Below the pieces are notes generated by a model that was not told the DNA's origin, searched no databases, and saw only the letters and a program-made list of their open reading frames with translations. A program made the position numbers and the translations under genes. Of a stretch of DNA of 31,533 nucleotides, positions 10,601 to 20,080 are shown piece by piece; the stretch's first letter is position 1; every line of letters starts with the position of its first letter. Source of the DNA: Allomyces macrogynus ATCC 38327 (lineage: Eukaryota > Blastocladiomycota > Blastocladiomycetes > Blastocladiales > Blastocladiaceae); contig GG745357.1 of assembly GCA_000151295.1 (NCBI GenBank), positions 258,090-289,622 on the forward strand, written 5' to 3'.

Positions 10601-11575
10601 ATACTGCCGAGCCGCGCGTCGCCGATCCGGAGCGAGACGAGTTGCGCACCGGGGGCGAGACCGTTCAGGTGCGGTTCTTCGGGGTGGTGCGCGGCAGTAA
10701 TCGCAGCGACGTGCGTGCCGTGCGCGCCCGACTGCGTGACGAGCGAGACGGTCTTGCCGCCGTCGTAGACGTTGACGGAAAAGGTCAAGTTGTCGAGGTC
10801 GCCGGGCCGGTGGTGCTGGTGCTCGAACCGGTAGCTGGCGAGCGCCGGCTGCGATTCGAGCTTGCCCGTTTCGGCCGTGTCGACGACGACGCGCCAGTGC
10901 GTGCCGTCGTGGAACGTGAGGACGTCGTAGACGGGCCCAATGGGATCGACGGCGTCGGCGAGGGACTTGAGCGCGTCGAGGTCCTCCTTCTTGGTCTCGT
11001 CATTGGTCTTTTCCGAGGAAGCGCCGCGCACCTTGGCGTCGAGCTGCGCGTGCTGCTCAAGTAGCGTGTGCTTGGCGTCGGCGGTCACGCGCGACTGGAT
11101 GGGGCCCGGGAACAGGTCGAGCCGCGCTTGATGCCGAGGCGCACCGTGTTGACGGGATCAACCATACCGCGTTCAGGTGCAGAGTCCGGCCCGACAGACC
11201 TTTGACGGTGCGGATCGACGCGTCGGCTTCGTCGGCGACGAGCGGAACTGGGTCCGACATGGGCACGTTCGCTCGGCGCCCGTGCAGTTGACAATGTCGA
11301 TGAGTTTGGGCTTGCCGTCAGTCGTGGTCTAGTCGCGGATGATTTCGCGGAAATCATCAGGTCAGTTCATGATTACTCGCGCGTCGTCGGCAGCAAATCG
11401 CGTCGGTGATTTGGACCTGCAGACCAGGCGCGGCCGGGCACACGCCCGTGTCGAGAATGGCAACGACCGTGCTGCGGCCATCGTACTGCGGGTACTTGGT
11501 CAAAAACGCCGTGGCCTCGGTCTCGTCTTTGGGCAACAGGCCGTGCACGGGGAACGCGTCGGGCATGACAGCCAT
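7625..11575 (-). CDS. TPP2: Tripeptidyl-peptidase II (subtilisin-type giant serine peptidase), frame-broken in this assembly
   Basis: Cytosolic subtilisin-family exopeptidase that removes tripeptides from oligopeptides made by the proteasome. All three catalytic motifs are visible: Asp in VAILDTG (codon 11450-11452, residue about 42), His in SGAHGTHVA (codon 10720-10722) and Ser in [12 protein letters not shown] (codon 10151-10153), plus the oxyanion Asn in ASAGNTGP. The N terminus ([18 protein letters not shown]) and the long C-terminal region ending at TAG 7625 fit the TPP II family; total about 1,290 codons against about 1,250 in animals. I start at the ATG 11573-11575, just before the family-conserved N terminus; an in-frame ATG at 11645-11647 is also possible. 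An intron at about 11329-11416 is likely. Four one-base losses, near 10230, 11125, 11162 and 11265, break the frame in places where the family is contiguous, so introns cannot explain them. SRGP, normally conserved, reads SRRP. Confidence 0.9.
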
Positions 11576-11875
11576 GTTGATCTTAGCGGTGCGGGGCGTG
11601 ATCCAAGCGGGCGTCGAGGTCGGGCGCGGCGTCTCGGCACGCGGCATTGGCGTTGGGAGGTCGGTTTGCGCGCGGTGCTGGTGCGCACGCGCTGCAGCAG
11701 AGAGATAGAGGGACGCGACGCGGCAGGAGATATTGGGTCCGACATGGAAGTGTAAGCGGAAGCGCGTGGCCCGGCCATGACGCGCTGGCGGGACATCCTG
11801 GGGCTTGCTGGGATTGTGCCAATCCGAGCAACGCTGGCGTGCACACCCGGGATCGCGCAGCCTTAGTCTGATCAT

Positions 11876-12119
11876 CTGCAGCTGGGCGGATTCGACGCAC
11901 TAAGATCTCTAATTGCGCCGTCAGGATGTTGAAGAGCCTTGATCCCGGCGGACATTTTGCAGAGTGCTTTTCGAGCGGCTTTCTGCTGCGTGAACGCCGC
12001 TAGAACCTTGCCGGAAAGCGTCCTGTCAGTCATCTCCCTGGCACCCACGTCCAAGTCCAACTCACACCCCCGCAACTCCATGCGTCCATCACCACCATCG
12101 CTGATCCTCGCAAACAACC
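11876..12119 (-). other. Possible 3' end of a gene entering the assembly gap
   Basis: On the minus strand an open frame comes out of the gap and runs to a stop near 11872 (it includes GKVLAAFTQQKAARKALCKM). It is short, unrecognised, and also overlaps the region where the peptidase promoter should lie. It could equally be noncoding sequence; nothing else is visible here. Confidence 0.2.
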
Positions 12120-12405
12120 NNNNNNNNNNNNNNNNNNNNNNNNNNNNNNNNNNNNNNNNNNNNNNNNNNNNNNNNNNNNNNNNNNNNNNNNNNNNNNNNN
12201 NNNNNNNNNNNNNNNNNNNNNNNNNNNNNNNNNNNNNNNNNNNNNNNNNNNNNNNNNNNNNNNNNNNNNNNNNNNNNNNNNNNNNNNNNNNNNNNNNNNN
12301 NNNNNNNNNNNNNNNNNNNNNNNNNNNNNNNNNNNNNNNNNNNNNNNNNNNNNNNNNNNNNNNNNNNNNNNNNNNNNNNNNNNNNNNNNNNNNNNNNNNN
12401 NNNNN
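12120..12405. other. Assembly gap (286 N)
   Basis: A run of undetermined bases. Contig ends on each side may be of low base quality, which matters for reading the frame breaks in the peptidase gene to the left. Confidence 0.99.
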
Positions 12406-12701
12406 TTTCTTCCAATCCCTGCAAGCGGAGTTGTAGTAGCCAGTGTCCAATCAGTACATGCAAGAATGCAATGGAGATCTCGACAGGTTGGACGGAAAGG
12501 GGCCAGTGGCTCCCTGACAACCGTTTATATGCCTCAAACAATCAATCGCAAATAGGGCACCAAAAGGGAACAGTCACAAGCATCAACAATGCACAACGGA
12601 ACCAGGATCGCTAAACATCACCGCCCTCGCTCCCCGCGCCACCACGCGGTCGAGACGGCGCGCGACTGCCCGCATCCGCCCCGCTGCCGCCGCCGCCCGC
12701 T

Positions 12702-14618
12702 ATGTCGCTCGCCGGCACCTCTGACGAGCCCGCTGCGGGCGCCTCCTCGTCAAACATGGCCACGACAACCACCAAGCCGACGACGCCGCTCGCAGCCGCG
12801 CTGCACCCTATGGCCGCGCTCGGCAACACCATTGCAAGGCTCGCGCTCGGCAACAACCACGACGATGATGACGATGACGACGACGACGACAGCGACAACA
12901 TGCCGCCGCTCACACCGCCGCCCGCTCCGCTGCTCACGGCGCGGCAGACCGTCTGGCCCTCGGCCCCGCCACCGCCGCCGCCGCTCCAGCCCTTCTCCAC
13001 GAACGGAAGCGGTCATCACGGCGCTGATTTCGTGCCCGTGTCGCTTATCGCGCCTGCCGCCGCGCCCTCGGGCCCCGGTAGCGGCAGCGGTGCGAGCTGG
13101 ACCGACGACGACCTCGACGAAGATGCCGTCCCGCTCGTCGTACCGGCACCGCCCCCTCCACCTCATCCTCCTATGATGCCGCTCGCCGTACCCCCGCCGC
13201 TGGTCCCGATCCCGGAAGAGTTCCCGCCTGCGGCTGGTGTCGCGCGGTCGCTGCCAGCCTCGCACCGCATCTCGCTCGTCGACGCGGCCCCACCCAGGAG
13301 GACGTCGATTCCGCGCATGCTCCCGCCGACGGCCCCTTCGTCGACGACCACCATGAGTCCGAGCCCTGGATCTCCCGCATCCCCGTCGTCGCCGTTCCCC
13401 GTCGCCACGACTCCACCGGACGTCCCGCGTCCACGGCGCCCGTCGCTCGCGTTGCGGCGCACGTCCTTCTCCAAGCCGAACCCGACGCCGTTGACCCCAG
13501 CGACCCCGCTCACCCCCGTGACGCCCGCACCTGCCGCTCCAACGGCATCGAGCACCGTCAGCAGCACCCCCGCCGTCATGTCCCCAACCGCCGTCGCGCC
13601 CCCACTGCCGCATGAAATGGCCGGGTACTTTTCCATCTTCGCGCACCTCTCCGCCCCGACCTCGGCGCGATTCGACGGGGCGCACCCGCCTGTGCGCGAA
13701 TGGGCCGCCGGCATGCGGCATGCCCTGGCCACGGCCTACGCGTGCGTCCCGACCGCGCACCAGCGGCACTGTGCGCACTTGGCCACGCAGTTCCTCCTGC
13801 GCTGTGTCGACGGCTTACCCGCCGCGCGCCTGTTGCAACTCATGGCCCAACTTCCCGCGGTCGCCGCATGGGACTTCCTCGCCGCGCTCGAACGCGACTT
13901 CGCGGACCCGCGCGACACGCACCGCGCCGAGTCCACGCTCGAGTCGCTGACCTTGCCGAACCAGCCGGTGGGTGCTGTCCTGACCGCCGTCGAAGTCTGG
14001 GCGGCGCGCGCGGTACCGGATCCGGTCCTCGCACCCGTACCCGACCGGTCCAAGATCTTGTACGCGGTGCACGCCATGGACCCGGACGTGCGCGCCGAAA
14101 TCGAATCGGTGCATCCGCCGCACGCGGTCCCGCAACCCGCGCCGCGACCCGGAGCCCGCGCGCGGGCCGCGGCAACGCACGAGGCGACCTGGCTCGATTG
14201 GCCGCGGTTCTGTGCGGCCGCGCGGGACGCGGAACGCGCAGTGGTTGCGCGTCGCGGGGGTGGAATCGCGTGGGGGATGCCCCCGATGCCGCCGCCGCCA
14301 CCCGTGTCGGTGATGAGCGGAGGCCCACCCAGTGTGGATGCAGTGACGTCGCCGGCAGCGGGGGGTGTCACGGCGACGAAGCGCACGTATGCGCGCGCGC
14401 GGTCGGTGTCGCCGATGGTGCGCGCGCAGAGGACGGTGAGTGCGGTGGTTGGGTCGAGTGGGAATGGAGGAGGAGGGGGTGGGGAGCGCGGGCGGTGGCC
14501 GCGCAGGTTGTCGTTGTCGGGGAGTCGATGGAGTCTGGTGGGAGGTGTGTCGTCGTCGTCGGGTCGCAGGGCGAGTCGTGCGGACCCGGCAAGGGATGGG
14601 GACCCGGACGGCGCATGA
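12702..14618 (+). CDS. Proline-rich protein with a retrotransposon Gag-like central domain
   Basis: A single open frame of 638 residues. Residues 1-300 are low complexity: a ten-Asp run (about residues 54-63), polyproline tracts and Ser/Thr/Pro stretches. Residues about 310-470 form an ordered, mostly helical domain with the layout of a Ty3/gypsy-type Gag capsid region: FDGAHPPVREWAAGM, then AAWDFLAALERDFADP, then LTLPNQPVGAVLTAVE, then HAMDPDVRAEIESVHPP. The tail is Gly/Arg/Ser-rich and basic, without a CCHC zinc knuckle. No protease, reverse transcriptase or long repeat flanks it, so it looks like a stand-alone gene rather than an element. A strong splice-donor-like GGTGAGT near 14435-14441 means the last 60 residues may be spliced differently in the cell. 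The Gag relation is inference from the spacing of W, F, L and P positions; an unrelated helical protein is possible. Confidence 0.65.
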   Translation: MSLAGTSDEPAAGASSSNMATTTTKPTTPLAAALHPMAALGNTIARLALGNNHDDDDDDDDDDSDNMPPLTPPPAPLLTARQTVWPSAPPPPPPLQPFSTNGSGHHGADFVPVSLIAPAAAPSGPGSGSGASWTDDDLDEDAVPLVVPAPPPPPHPPMMPLAVPPPLVPIPEEFPPAAGVARSLPASHRISLVDAAPPRRTSIPRMLPPTAPSSTTTMSPSPGSPASPSSPFPVATTPPDVPRPRRPSLALRRTSFSKPNPTPLTPATPLTPVTPAPAAPTASSTVSSTPAVMSPTAVAPPLPHEMAGYFSIFAHLSAPTSARFDGAHPPVREWAAGMRHALATAYACVPTAHQRHCAHLATQFLLRCVDGLPAARLLQLMAQLPAVAAWDFLAALERDFADPRDTHRAESTLESLTLPNQPVGAVLTAVEVWAARAVPDPVLAPVPDRSKILYAVHAMDPDVRAEIESVHPPHAVPQPAPRPGARARAAATHEATWLDWPRFCAAARDAERAVVARRGGGIAWGMPPMPPPPPVSVMSGGPPSVDAVTSPAAGGVTATKRTYARARSVSPMVRAQRTVSAVVGSSGNGGGGGGERGRWPRRLSLSGSRWSLVGGVSSSSGRRASRADPARDGDPDGA

Positions 14619-15358
14619 TTGGGAGCGGCGACATGCGCAACAGCGTTGGATGTAGCAAAATGTAGATAGCGTGTACTCTCATGAATCTAGCAAGCTGAGA
14701 GAATGTTGGCTGCGGATACTACCCCCTGACAACACGCAGAGCGCGTGCTTGGCCCGTCCATGAACCTTTCGATCGGGACCGAGGGCCCTGGGTCGTGCAG
14801 CTCACGTCACGAAACAGCGCCAAACGATGGCGAGGACGACATGATCTTGCGCAAGAGACCTGAACGCGACCCGGCGGTACGAATGCATCAAGTTGCATTC
14901 AGATGAGGCCGCCGTGGTCGCGCTCATGATCGTACGCTGCGGCAGCGACATCAAAAGCGGCAACGTCACAACAAGGTGACACGTGCGTCACGCTGAAGTG
15001 CGAGACGGGGCGAAGCATGCGCGAGACGGGGGCGCCGACTTGTCGCGACCATGATCACCATGATGGCGACGTCAACGGCGACGACTGGCGACGCGAAAGC
15101 TGCAACGGCACCACGACGAGCGCGAGAAAAGAGAACAAGCACCGACTTGCCGCATCGCGACCAGGACTGCCAGTTCGAGCCCCCAAGCCAGCAAGCGAAA
15201 GCGCGCTTGTGCTCGTACTTTTCTCGCCGATAACCAGTCAGCAAGGACGAAAGCGTTCACAACCGGTTTCTCCACCGTACAGCAAGTGCATCCGGGCACG
15301 AACGTGTTTCTCGTACCCGCAACCGTGATCTGCGGCTGTACTCTACGCGTCCACGGCC
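14619..15358. other. Intergenic, no gene seen
   Basis: Between two plus-strand genes. GC-rich, with only short overlapping open frames on both strands. It should hold the promoter of the DHHC gene. Confidence 0.5.
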
Positions 15359-16366
15359 ATGTCCGGCGCCCAAGCCTGGCTCGCCGCGGCCAGCGTCGTC
15401 GTCCTTCTTGTCGCCATTTTCTTGCTCGGACCGACGCGCACGTGCAACGGGACACCTCTTGGAGCTGCGCACTGCGCATTTACGACGGGGATTCCAACTG
15501 CTTTGAAGTGTGTTGCTTAATGCCGTGCTCATTCGCGAGCGGATCCGCTGACGAACAAGCGACGTACGGTGTAGACGCATTGCGCTCTTCATTCTCTGAC
15601 CAACGGGTGTCGCCGCACTCTACCGGCTCTGGCGGTGGGTCGGCTACGAGAAGAACCCTCTCACGCAGCTGTTTTTCCTTACGCTCGTCACGGGCGGCGG
15701 CACTATCTTTTTCACCAATGTTGGGGATAAGTTGCCGAACCCGGTGCTCGGCGAGTACCACTGGTACGCCCTGTCTCGCTGCGCGCCTGCATTCGTTGCA
15801 TTCAATTGACAGTTTCGCGCTGAATGCAGGTGGGGCTTTCTCGTGTCGATGCTCTTCGCCTACGTCGCCTTTATCGCCGCGAGCGTCTCGGACCCGGGGT
15901 TCATTACGCGCGTCAACCACGAGTCGGCCATCCAGCAGTTTCCGTACGACCACATCATGTATTTCAGGAACCGAATGCGCCACGTGCCACTTGATCAAGC
16001 CGGCGCGCTCGGTACCGACCCTCTCCACCCATTCTTTTTCCACGCAACGACGCGACACTGACCCCGCGCTGTCCAATATGCAGAAACACTGTTCCATGTG
16101 CCGCCATTGCGTCGCGCACCTCGACCACCACTGCATTTGGATCAAAAACTGTGTCGGGCAAAAATAATCACAGGTTGTTCCTGCTCCTCCTCGTCTCGGT
16201 CCTGTGGCTGTCGGCCTACGGTGCGTTCGTCGCGCTCGGCACGGTCGTTGGGACCATGGTGCACTACGGGTGGGCGTCGTGGGACACGGCATTGCGGTTC
16301 TACTCGGGCCAGTACATTGGCCCACGGATCGTGCGGTACGAGGCGCCGTGGCAGGACGGGCTGGCG
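15359..16366 (+). pseudogene. SWF1-like DHHC palmitoyltransferase, 3' end missing and frame-broken
   Basis: Membrane enzyme family that transfers palmitate to cysteine of ER/Golgi proteins. The first exon opens at ATG 15359 with a membrane anchor (VVVLLVAIFLLGP). The next readable exon, about 15606-15763, holds a second membrane segment (LFFLTLVTGGGTIFF). An intron at 15764-15829 (66 nt) leads to 15830-16011 (third segment, DPGFIT, CATCHLIKPARS), then an intron at 16012-16083 (72 nt) and KHCSMCRHCVAHLDHHC, with the catalytic DHHC at 16123-16134. The KPARSKHC spelling is typical of SWF1/ZDHHC4-type enzymes. Faults: one base missing near 15965 just before CATC; one base too many near 16158-16165, after which NNHRLFLLLLV follows; and the junction between exons 1 and 2 is unresolved. 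After 16366 (donor GTATGT) no remaining exon is found. What follows is a C15 tract and foreign sequence, so the C terminus is missing. It may be a pseudogene or an assembly chimera. Confidence 0.8.
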
Positions 16367-16387
16367 GTATGTTTGTGCGCGCAATCG

Positions 16388-16402
16388 CCCCCCCCCCCCC
16401 CC
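16388..16402. repeat. Homopolymer C15
   Basis: Fifteen consecutive C lie between the last recognisable DHHC splice donor and the antisense CFAP251-like fragment. Such a tract is prone to length error and to false assembly joins. Confidence 0.9.
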
Positions 16403-16479
16403 ACGCCCCCCTCGGCCCAGGAAAACTAACCGCTTCGCGCTGATTGGTATATAGCGCTCGCGCTCGATCCGCGAGCCCT

Positions 16480-16621
16480 CCGCGGCAATCACCGCCTTCA
16501 CCCTCGTCGTCGTCCACGACCAGCTTTTCGAGCAGGTGTGCGACCATATTTACCTCGTTCCGCGGCATCGGCTCGCCGAAAATTCCCAGGAACGTGCGCG
16601 CGTCGTCCATGGTCTGTTCGG
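16480..16621 (-). pseudogene. Orphan last-exon fragment of a CFAP251-like gene
   Basis: On the minus strand this stretch encodes a near copy of the C-terminal segment of the gene at 28059-31047: here TFLGIFGEPMPRNEVNMVAH, there AFLQMYGEPMPGDELDKVAH, followed in both by L(L/F)E(K/E)LVVDDD. Differences fall mostly at third codon positions or are conservative, so this strand was under protein-level selection after the duplication. It starts at a good splice acceptor (TTTTTTCTCAG ending at 16622), but no matching upstream exon is found before the hexanucleotide repeat at 16963. The stop seen in the parent copy is not conserved. It sits tail-to-tail with the truncated DHHC gene. A live paralog whose other exons I failed to find is possible. 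Confidence 0.6.
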
Positions 16622-16962
16622 CTGAGAAAAAAGTGAGCTGTAACCAACGGTAAAAACCAACAACGGATCCGATACACTGCTTCGCGACCGTGTTCAGTCG
16701 CCACTGCTGCAGTTTTCGATGTTCCCATGCTGGATCAGGCACAGAATCGTTACGCCACCCTTCAGACCAGCAGGCGGTGGCACCCCGCGTCATGTCGCGG
16801 ACCCCGCAAGGATCAGGTGCGCCATTCAAGGTATCGCCAGCACGTATATCATCAGCGCGATGCGACTCGTTTGATGCCACTCATCAGACGTTAGTACTGA
16901 TCGCTCGGTTTCCACCAAAGCGCTCGCAAAAAGCGACTGGGCCGCGGCACAGTCACGTGGGA

Positions 16963-17040
16963 GACGAAGACGAAGACGAAGACGAAGACGAAGACGAAGA
17001 CGAAGACGAAGATGAAGATGAAGATGAAGATGAAGATGAA
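16963..17040. repeat. Hexanucleotide repeat (GACGAA)8 (GATGAA)5
   Basis: Thirteen exact 6-bp units: eight GACGAA followed by five GATGAA. In one plus-strand frame they would encode alternating Asp-Glu, and the C-to-T switch would be silent, but the surrounding sequence shows no gene features. I treat it as a microsatellite. Confidence 0.9.
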
Positions 17041-17043
17041 GAG

Positions 17044-17600
17044 AAAGTTCAGCGGCGGCGTGATGCTGTTGCCGGCGCGGCAGGGTCCGACGCGCATCGC
17101 GACCAGAGCAGTGGAGGCGCGAGACACGCCGCGAGACGCGAATGTCGCAAGTCACGCCTCATTGATTTGGCCCGCTTTCCTTGCAAAGCAGGGCCGACCA
17201 CAGTTACTCTGTCAAATCGATTAATTAAATACCCTGTCGGTGATGCGGTCGCGCACCCGTCTTCGGTGTACCGGCGGGCACAGGCTCGTTTGGCCTCGCT
17301 CAGCCCGCATCCAAGATTGTGCTCCAGCACATCACAACCATTGATGTGTCACATCCATCATCATAGCTCCACACCATCAATGGTGCATGTGTGGGCGCAA
17401 TGGCAAGTAAGCGGGCACGTTCATGCGCACGCGCGCTCACTCCACTTTGATGGGATTTTGGTTGGACGGGCTCTTCTCTTGTCGCTCAGCATAAAAAGCT
17501 CTGGGCCGCCCCCATTGGGGTCCAGCTGAGTTCTTCCAAAAACCTGGTCCAAACTGGCCAGTCAGCAAGCTCATCTACCTCGTATTTGCGCTCAACAACA
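17044..17600. other. Intergenic, no gene seen
   Basis: No coding-like frame. Base composition shifts here from the GC- and CpG-rich gene region to the CpG-poor block that follows. Confidence 0.5.
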
Positions 17601-19150
17601 CCGTGCAACAGCACCAAAACGCCCCATTGCTGCACCATGCAGCCTGTGAGTATGCCAAGTGGATGTGGTGCTGCAGCCTATGTCTGCTCACCTAGCACTT
17701 TTTGTCAACCAGTGCAACTGCTGCCACCACCTCTGCCATTGTGTGCCATCGAATCAAGTACGAGTCTGCTGCAACCTTTTTCTGTGGCGTGCACTCCACT
17801 CTTGCCCCAATCGCCAACTATTGCCAACAATGGTGTAACCACCAGCTTGTGGTCCCTCAACCAGTTTTTCCTTGTCAAGGGACTTGGCGTGCTTGTGCTC
17901 ACCATGGGTTCCAATCAGAATGTTGATAGCCTCTTGCTTGACCTTGTCCATCTGGTCGTGCAGGACAATGCCAAAGACGTCATGCAGTGTGCTGCCATCA
18001 ACTTGCACATGCAAGTCTTTACATGGCTCACCCAATTCCATGCCAAGCAATGGGGGCTGCACACCCACACTGAGGGGATAATGGCAGCAAGCAATCGTCG
18101 CCCAGCATCTGCAGCATCTCCAGTGCCACATGGGAAATGGCCTGTGAGCGCAATGGTGGCAAAATGACGTTGTATAGCCCAACCAAATCCCCTGCAAGTG
18201 CTCAATAACAAGTGAGTATGTGATGTTGTGTGCAACTTGGTTCATGGTGTCATGATGGTGCAACAAGACAATGCCAACTGTCCTGTTCTTGATCATCTCA
18301 TTGATGAGAACTGCATCCCACTCCTCACCTTTTCCAACCACAACATTCTTGCTGAGCGCGATGCAATGTGGCCAATTACCTGGATCTCTGCAGGTGCATT
18401 TGATGCCCAGTTTGAATGTATTGACTGCCACTCACTGGATCCCAGAATTGGTGGGATAGAATCCTTGAGCTTGACTTGGACCTCCACAACAACCTGAGCA
18501 TGACTGAAGACACCATTCCTCTGCCACACAACTTTGGTCTGAAGAAAATCATGCTTGCTGCAACCACTGACCCATCTACCCCTCCAACCTCTTCCTTGCC
18601 ACCATCTGCAACCTAATTGCGACCCTCAGTGCACTGCAAATCCACTGGCCTGTGTATGACTTGCATTACCAGCCCAACATCTGACATGACAACCCCACAG
18701 TGGGTGACAGACGATGTGTGACTGGATTGCATGGCTGCAGCAAACCCACTGTGCTGAGCTGTACTCCTGCCCCATGTGGCCACCCACATTTGCCAACAAG
18801 TGCAGTTGCCTGCATGCTGCATGGGACCACACAGAGCATGCAAGCCACAAAAGCTGGCCCAGTGGCCTAGTGGCATGTTGTAGAAGGTGCCACTGCACAA
18901 TTCGTGCAAGTATGGAGCATGGTACTTTTCACCAGCACAGTGGTAAGCTGTACAAGGGTAGCATGTCACCAAATGGCTGAGGCGGATCAGTGCAAAACTT
19001 GGCAAGTATTTCTCGATTTGGGCATGTTGCTGACTTGTCTTTCTTTGTAGTTCCAAGGACCATCTGATCCAGCGCTGTTGCTCTCAAAGTGCATCCACGA
19101 CCTTGGGACTCATGTCACAGCCACCCATGCTGTGCAAAGTGACATGCTTG
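17600..19150 (-). pseudogene. CpG-depleted block with degenerate coding-like sequence (helical-repeat-like)
   Basis: Between about 18440 and 17850 the minus strand reads like a decayed protein: EEWDAVLINEMIKNRTVGIV, SLVIEHLQG, then after a one-base shift near 18195 DLVGLYNVILPPLRSQAISH and VALEMLQMLGDDCLL, then back in the first frame with DVFGIVLHDQMDKVKQEAIN. Alternating amphipathic helices suggest a HEAT/ARM-like repeat protein; no specific family is recognised. The block is rich in TG and CA and very poor in CG (7 CpG in 18181-19020 by hand count), the mark of long-term methyl-cytosine deamination or repeat-induced mutation. Coding-like frames at 18613-19056 (minus) may be part of the same unit. 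It is probably a repeat copy or an old gene fragment, not a working gene. Confidence 0.35.
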
Positions 19151-19864
19151 TCCCATGGCACATGCGCAGCAGATCATGCAGCTTGCATTTTGGAAACAGG
19201 GCGTCACTTCAGAGCATTGAGCGCGCTCCTCAAGAAAACACGCTAAATGCAACAACATTGTGCTCTGGATCCCCAGCTACAGGGGATTAAGCTCAGTGTT
19301 GATGGGGTTTCTTAGCAAACTCTTCATGCCACATTGCGACAAAATTGCCACTTGGAGACATAAATATGCAAAGCAAGCCTTGCAGCAGGCCACTCAAAGG
19401 ACCATGGCACTGGTGGCTCGCTAAAAATGGTCTGTCCATCCCTTTGCCCACTGGGAAACCTGAGCCCAAAACTCTTCAGGAACACATGGAGCGCCATTAA
19501 GGGGACGATCAAGGCGCCCCCAGACACGCAGTCCAGAATCAACCCCCTCCACCCAACCAACCTCAATGGATCAGCGCTATGGAGGATATCTGCAATGCCC
19601 TGACATGCTGTGAGCGGCACACGGCAAACAGCGAGAGAGTGACGCGTCTTGTGCACAGCACAGCAATTGCAGCATGGTTTGTGGCAGTGGTGATGCGGCT
19701 GACCACAATAGCGGGGGGCCGGGGCTGCAGGAACTGGCTGCTGCTCGGCATCCTCCTCAGCAGCAGGGGCAGCAGGGGGGACGGCGGAAGATTCGGCACT
19801 GGCGGCAGCGCGACGATGACGGCGGTCATGACGTGGTGTACAGAGAAGGGGATGGCTGCAGGAC
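19151..19864. other. Intergenic, upstream flank of tRNA-Ala
   Basis: No gene seen. Minus-strand open frames that overlap the tRNA are antisense readings of the tRNA itself. Confidence 0.5.
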
Positions 19865-19936
19865 GGGGATTTAGCTCAGTGGTAGAGCGTCCGCTTTGCA
19901 TGCGGAAAGCCGCGGGTTCAAACCCCGCAATCTCCA
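19865..19936 (+). tRNA. tRNA-Ala (anticodon TGC)
   Basis: A complete 72-nt cloverleaf without intron. The 7-bp acceptor stem GGGGATT pairs with AATCTCC (one G-T), with A as discriminator. The D arm is GCTC-AGTGGTA-GAGC. The anticodon arm is TCCGC-TTTGCAT-GCGGA with anticodon TGC. The T arm is GCGGG-TTCAAAC-CCCGC. Internal A and B boxes are present (TAGCTCAGTGG and GGTTCAAACCC), and a T5 terminator follows at 19941. CCA is not encoded, as usual in eukaryotes. Confidence 0.98.
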
Positions 19937-19940
19937 AACC

Positions 19941-19945
19941 TTTTT
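19941..19945 (+). terminator. RNA polymerase III terminator (T5)
   Basis: Five T on the sense strand, four bases after the tRNA discriminator base; the standard Pol III stop signal. Confidence 0.85.
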
Positions 19946-20080
19946 GATTTGTTTGCCGGTTCCATGCTCATTTGCACCAGGCAATGCTCATTGCCCGAGC
20001 TGTTAGGACTGTCTCCTGATGGTCCTGACAGTGAGGGACGATGGGTGTTGTCCAAGCCTGAACCAACACAAGGGGTGCAA

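Noticed and set aside
9629..10768. 379-codon plus-strand open frame inside the peptidase gene
   Set aside because: Arg-rich antisense shadow of tripeptidyl-peptidase II, including its catalytic Ser and His regions.
12750..13778. 342-codon minus-strand open frame opposite the Gag-like gene
   Set aside because: Gly/Arg-rich complement of Pro/Ala-rich coding sequence; no domain.
15480..16880. 466-codon open frame antisense to the DHHC gene
   Set aside because: Most of it is the complement of clear DHHC exons and introns. Only the short CFAP251-like part (16480-16621) has a protein signature.
16690..17529. 279-codon plus-strand frame with a long Asp-Glu run
   Set aside because: The acidic run is only the hexanucleotide microsatellite; both flanks lack coding character.
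19563..19937. Minus-strand open frame containing a sequence like EIAGFEPAAFRMQSG
   Set aside because: It is the antisense reading of the tRNA-Ala gene, a well-known false protein.
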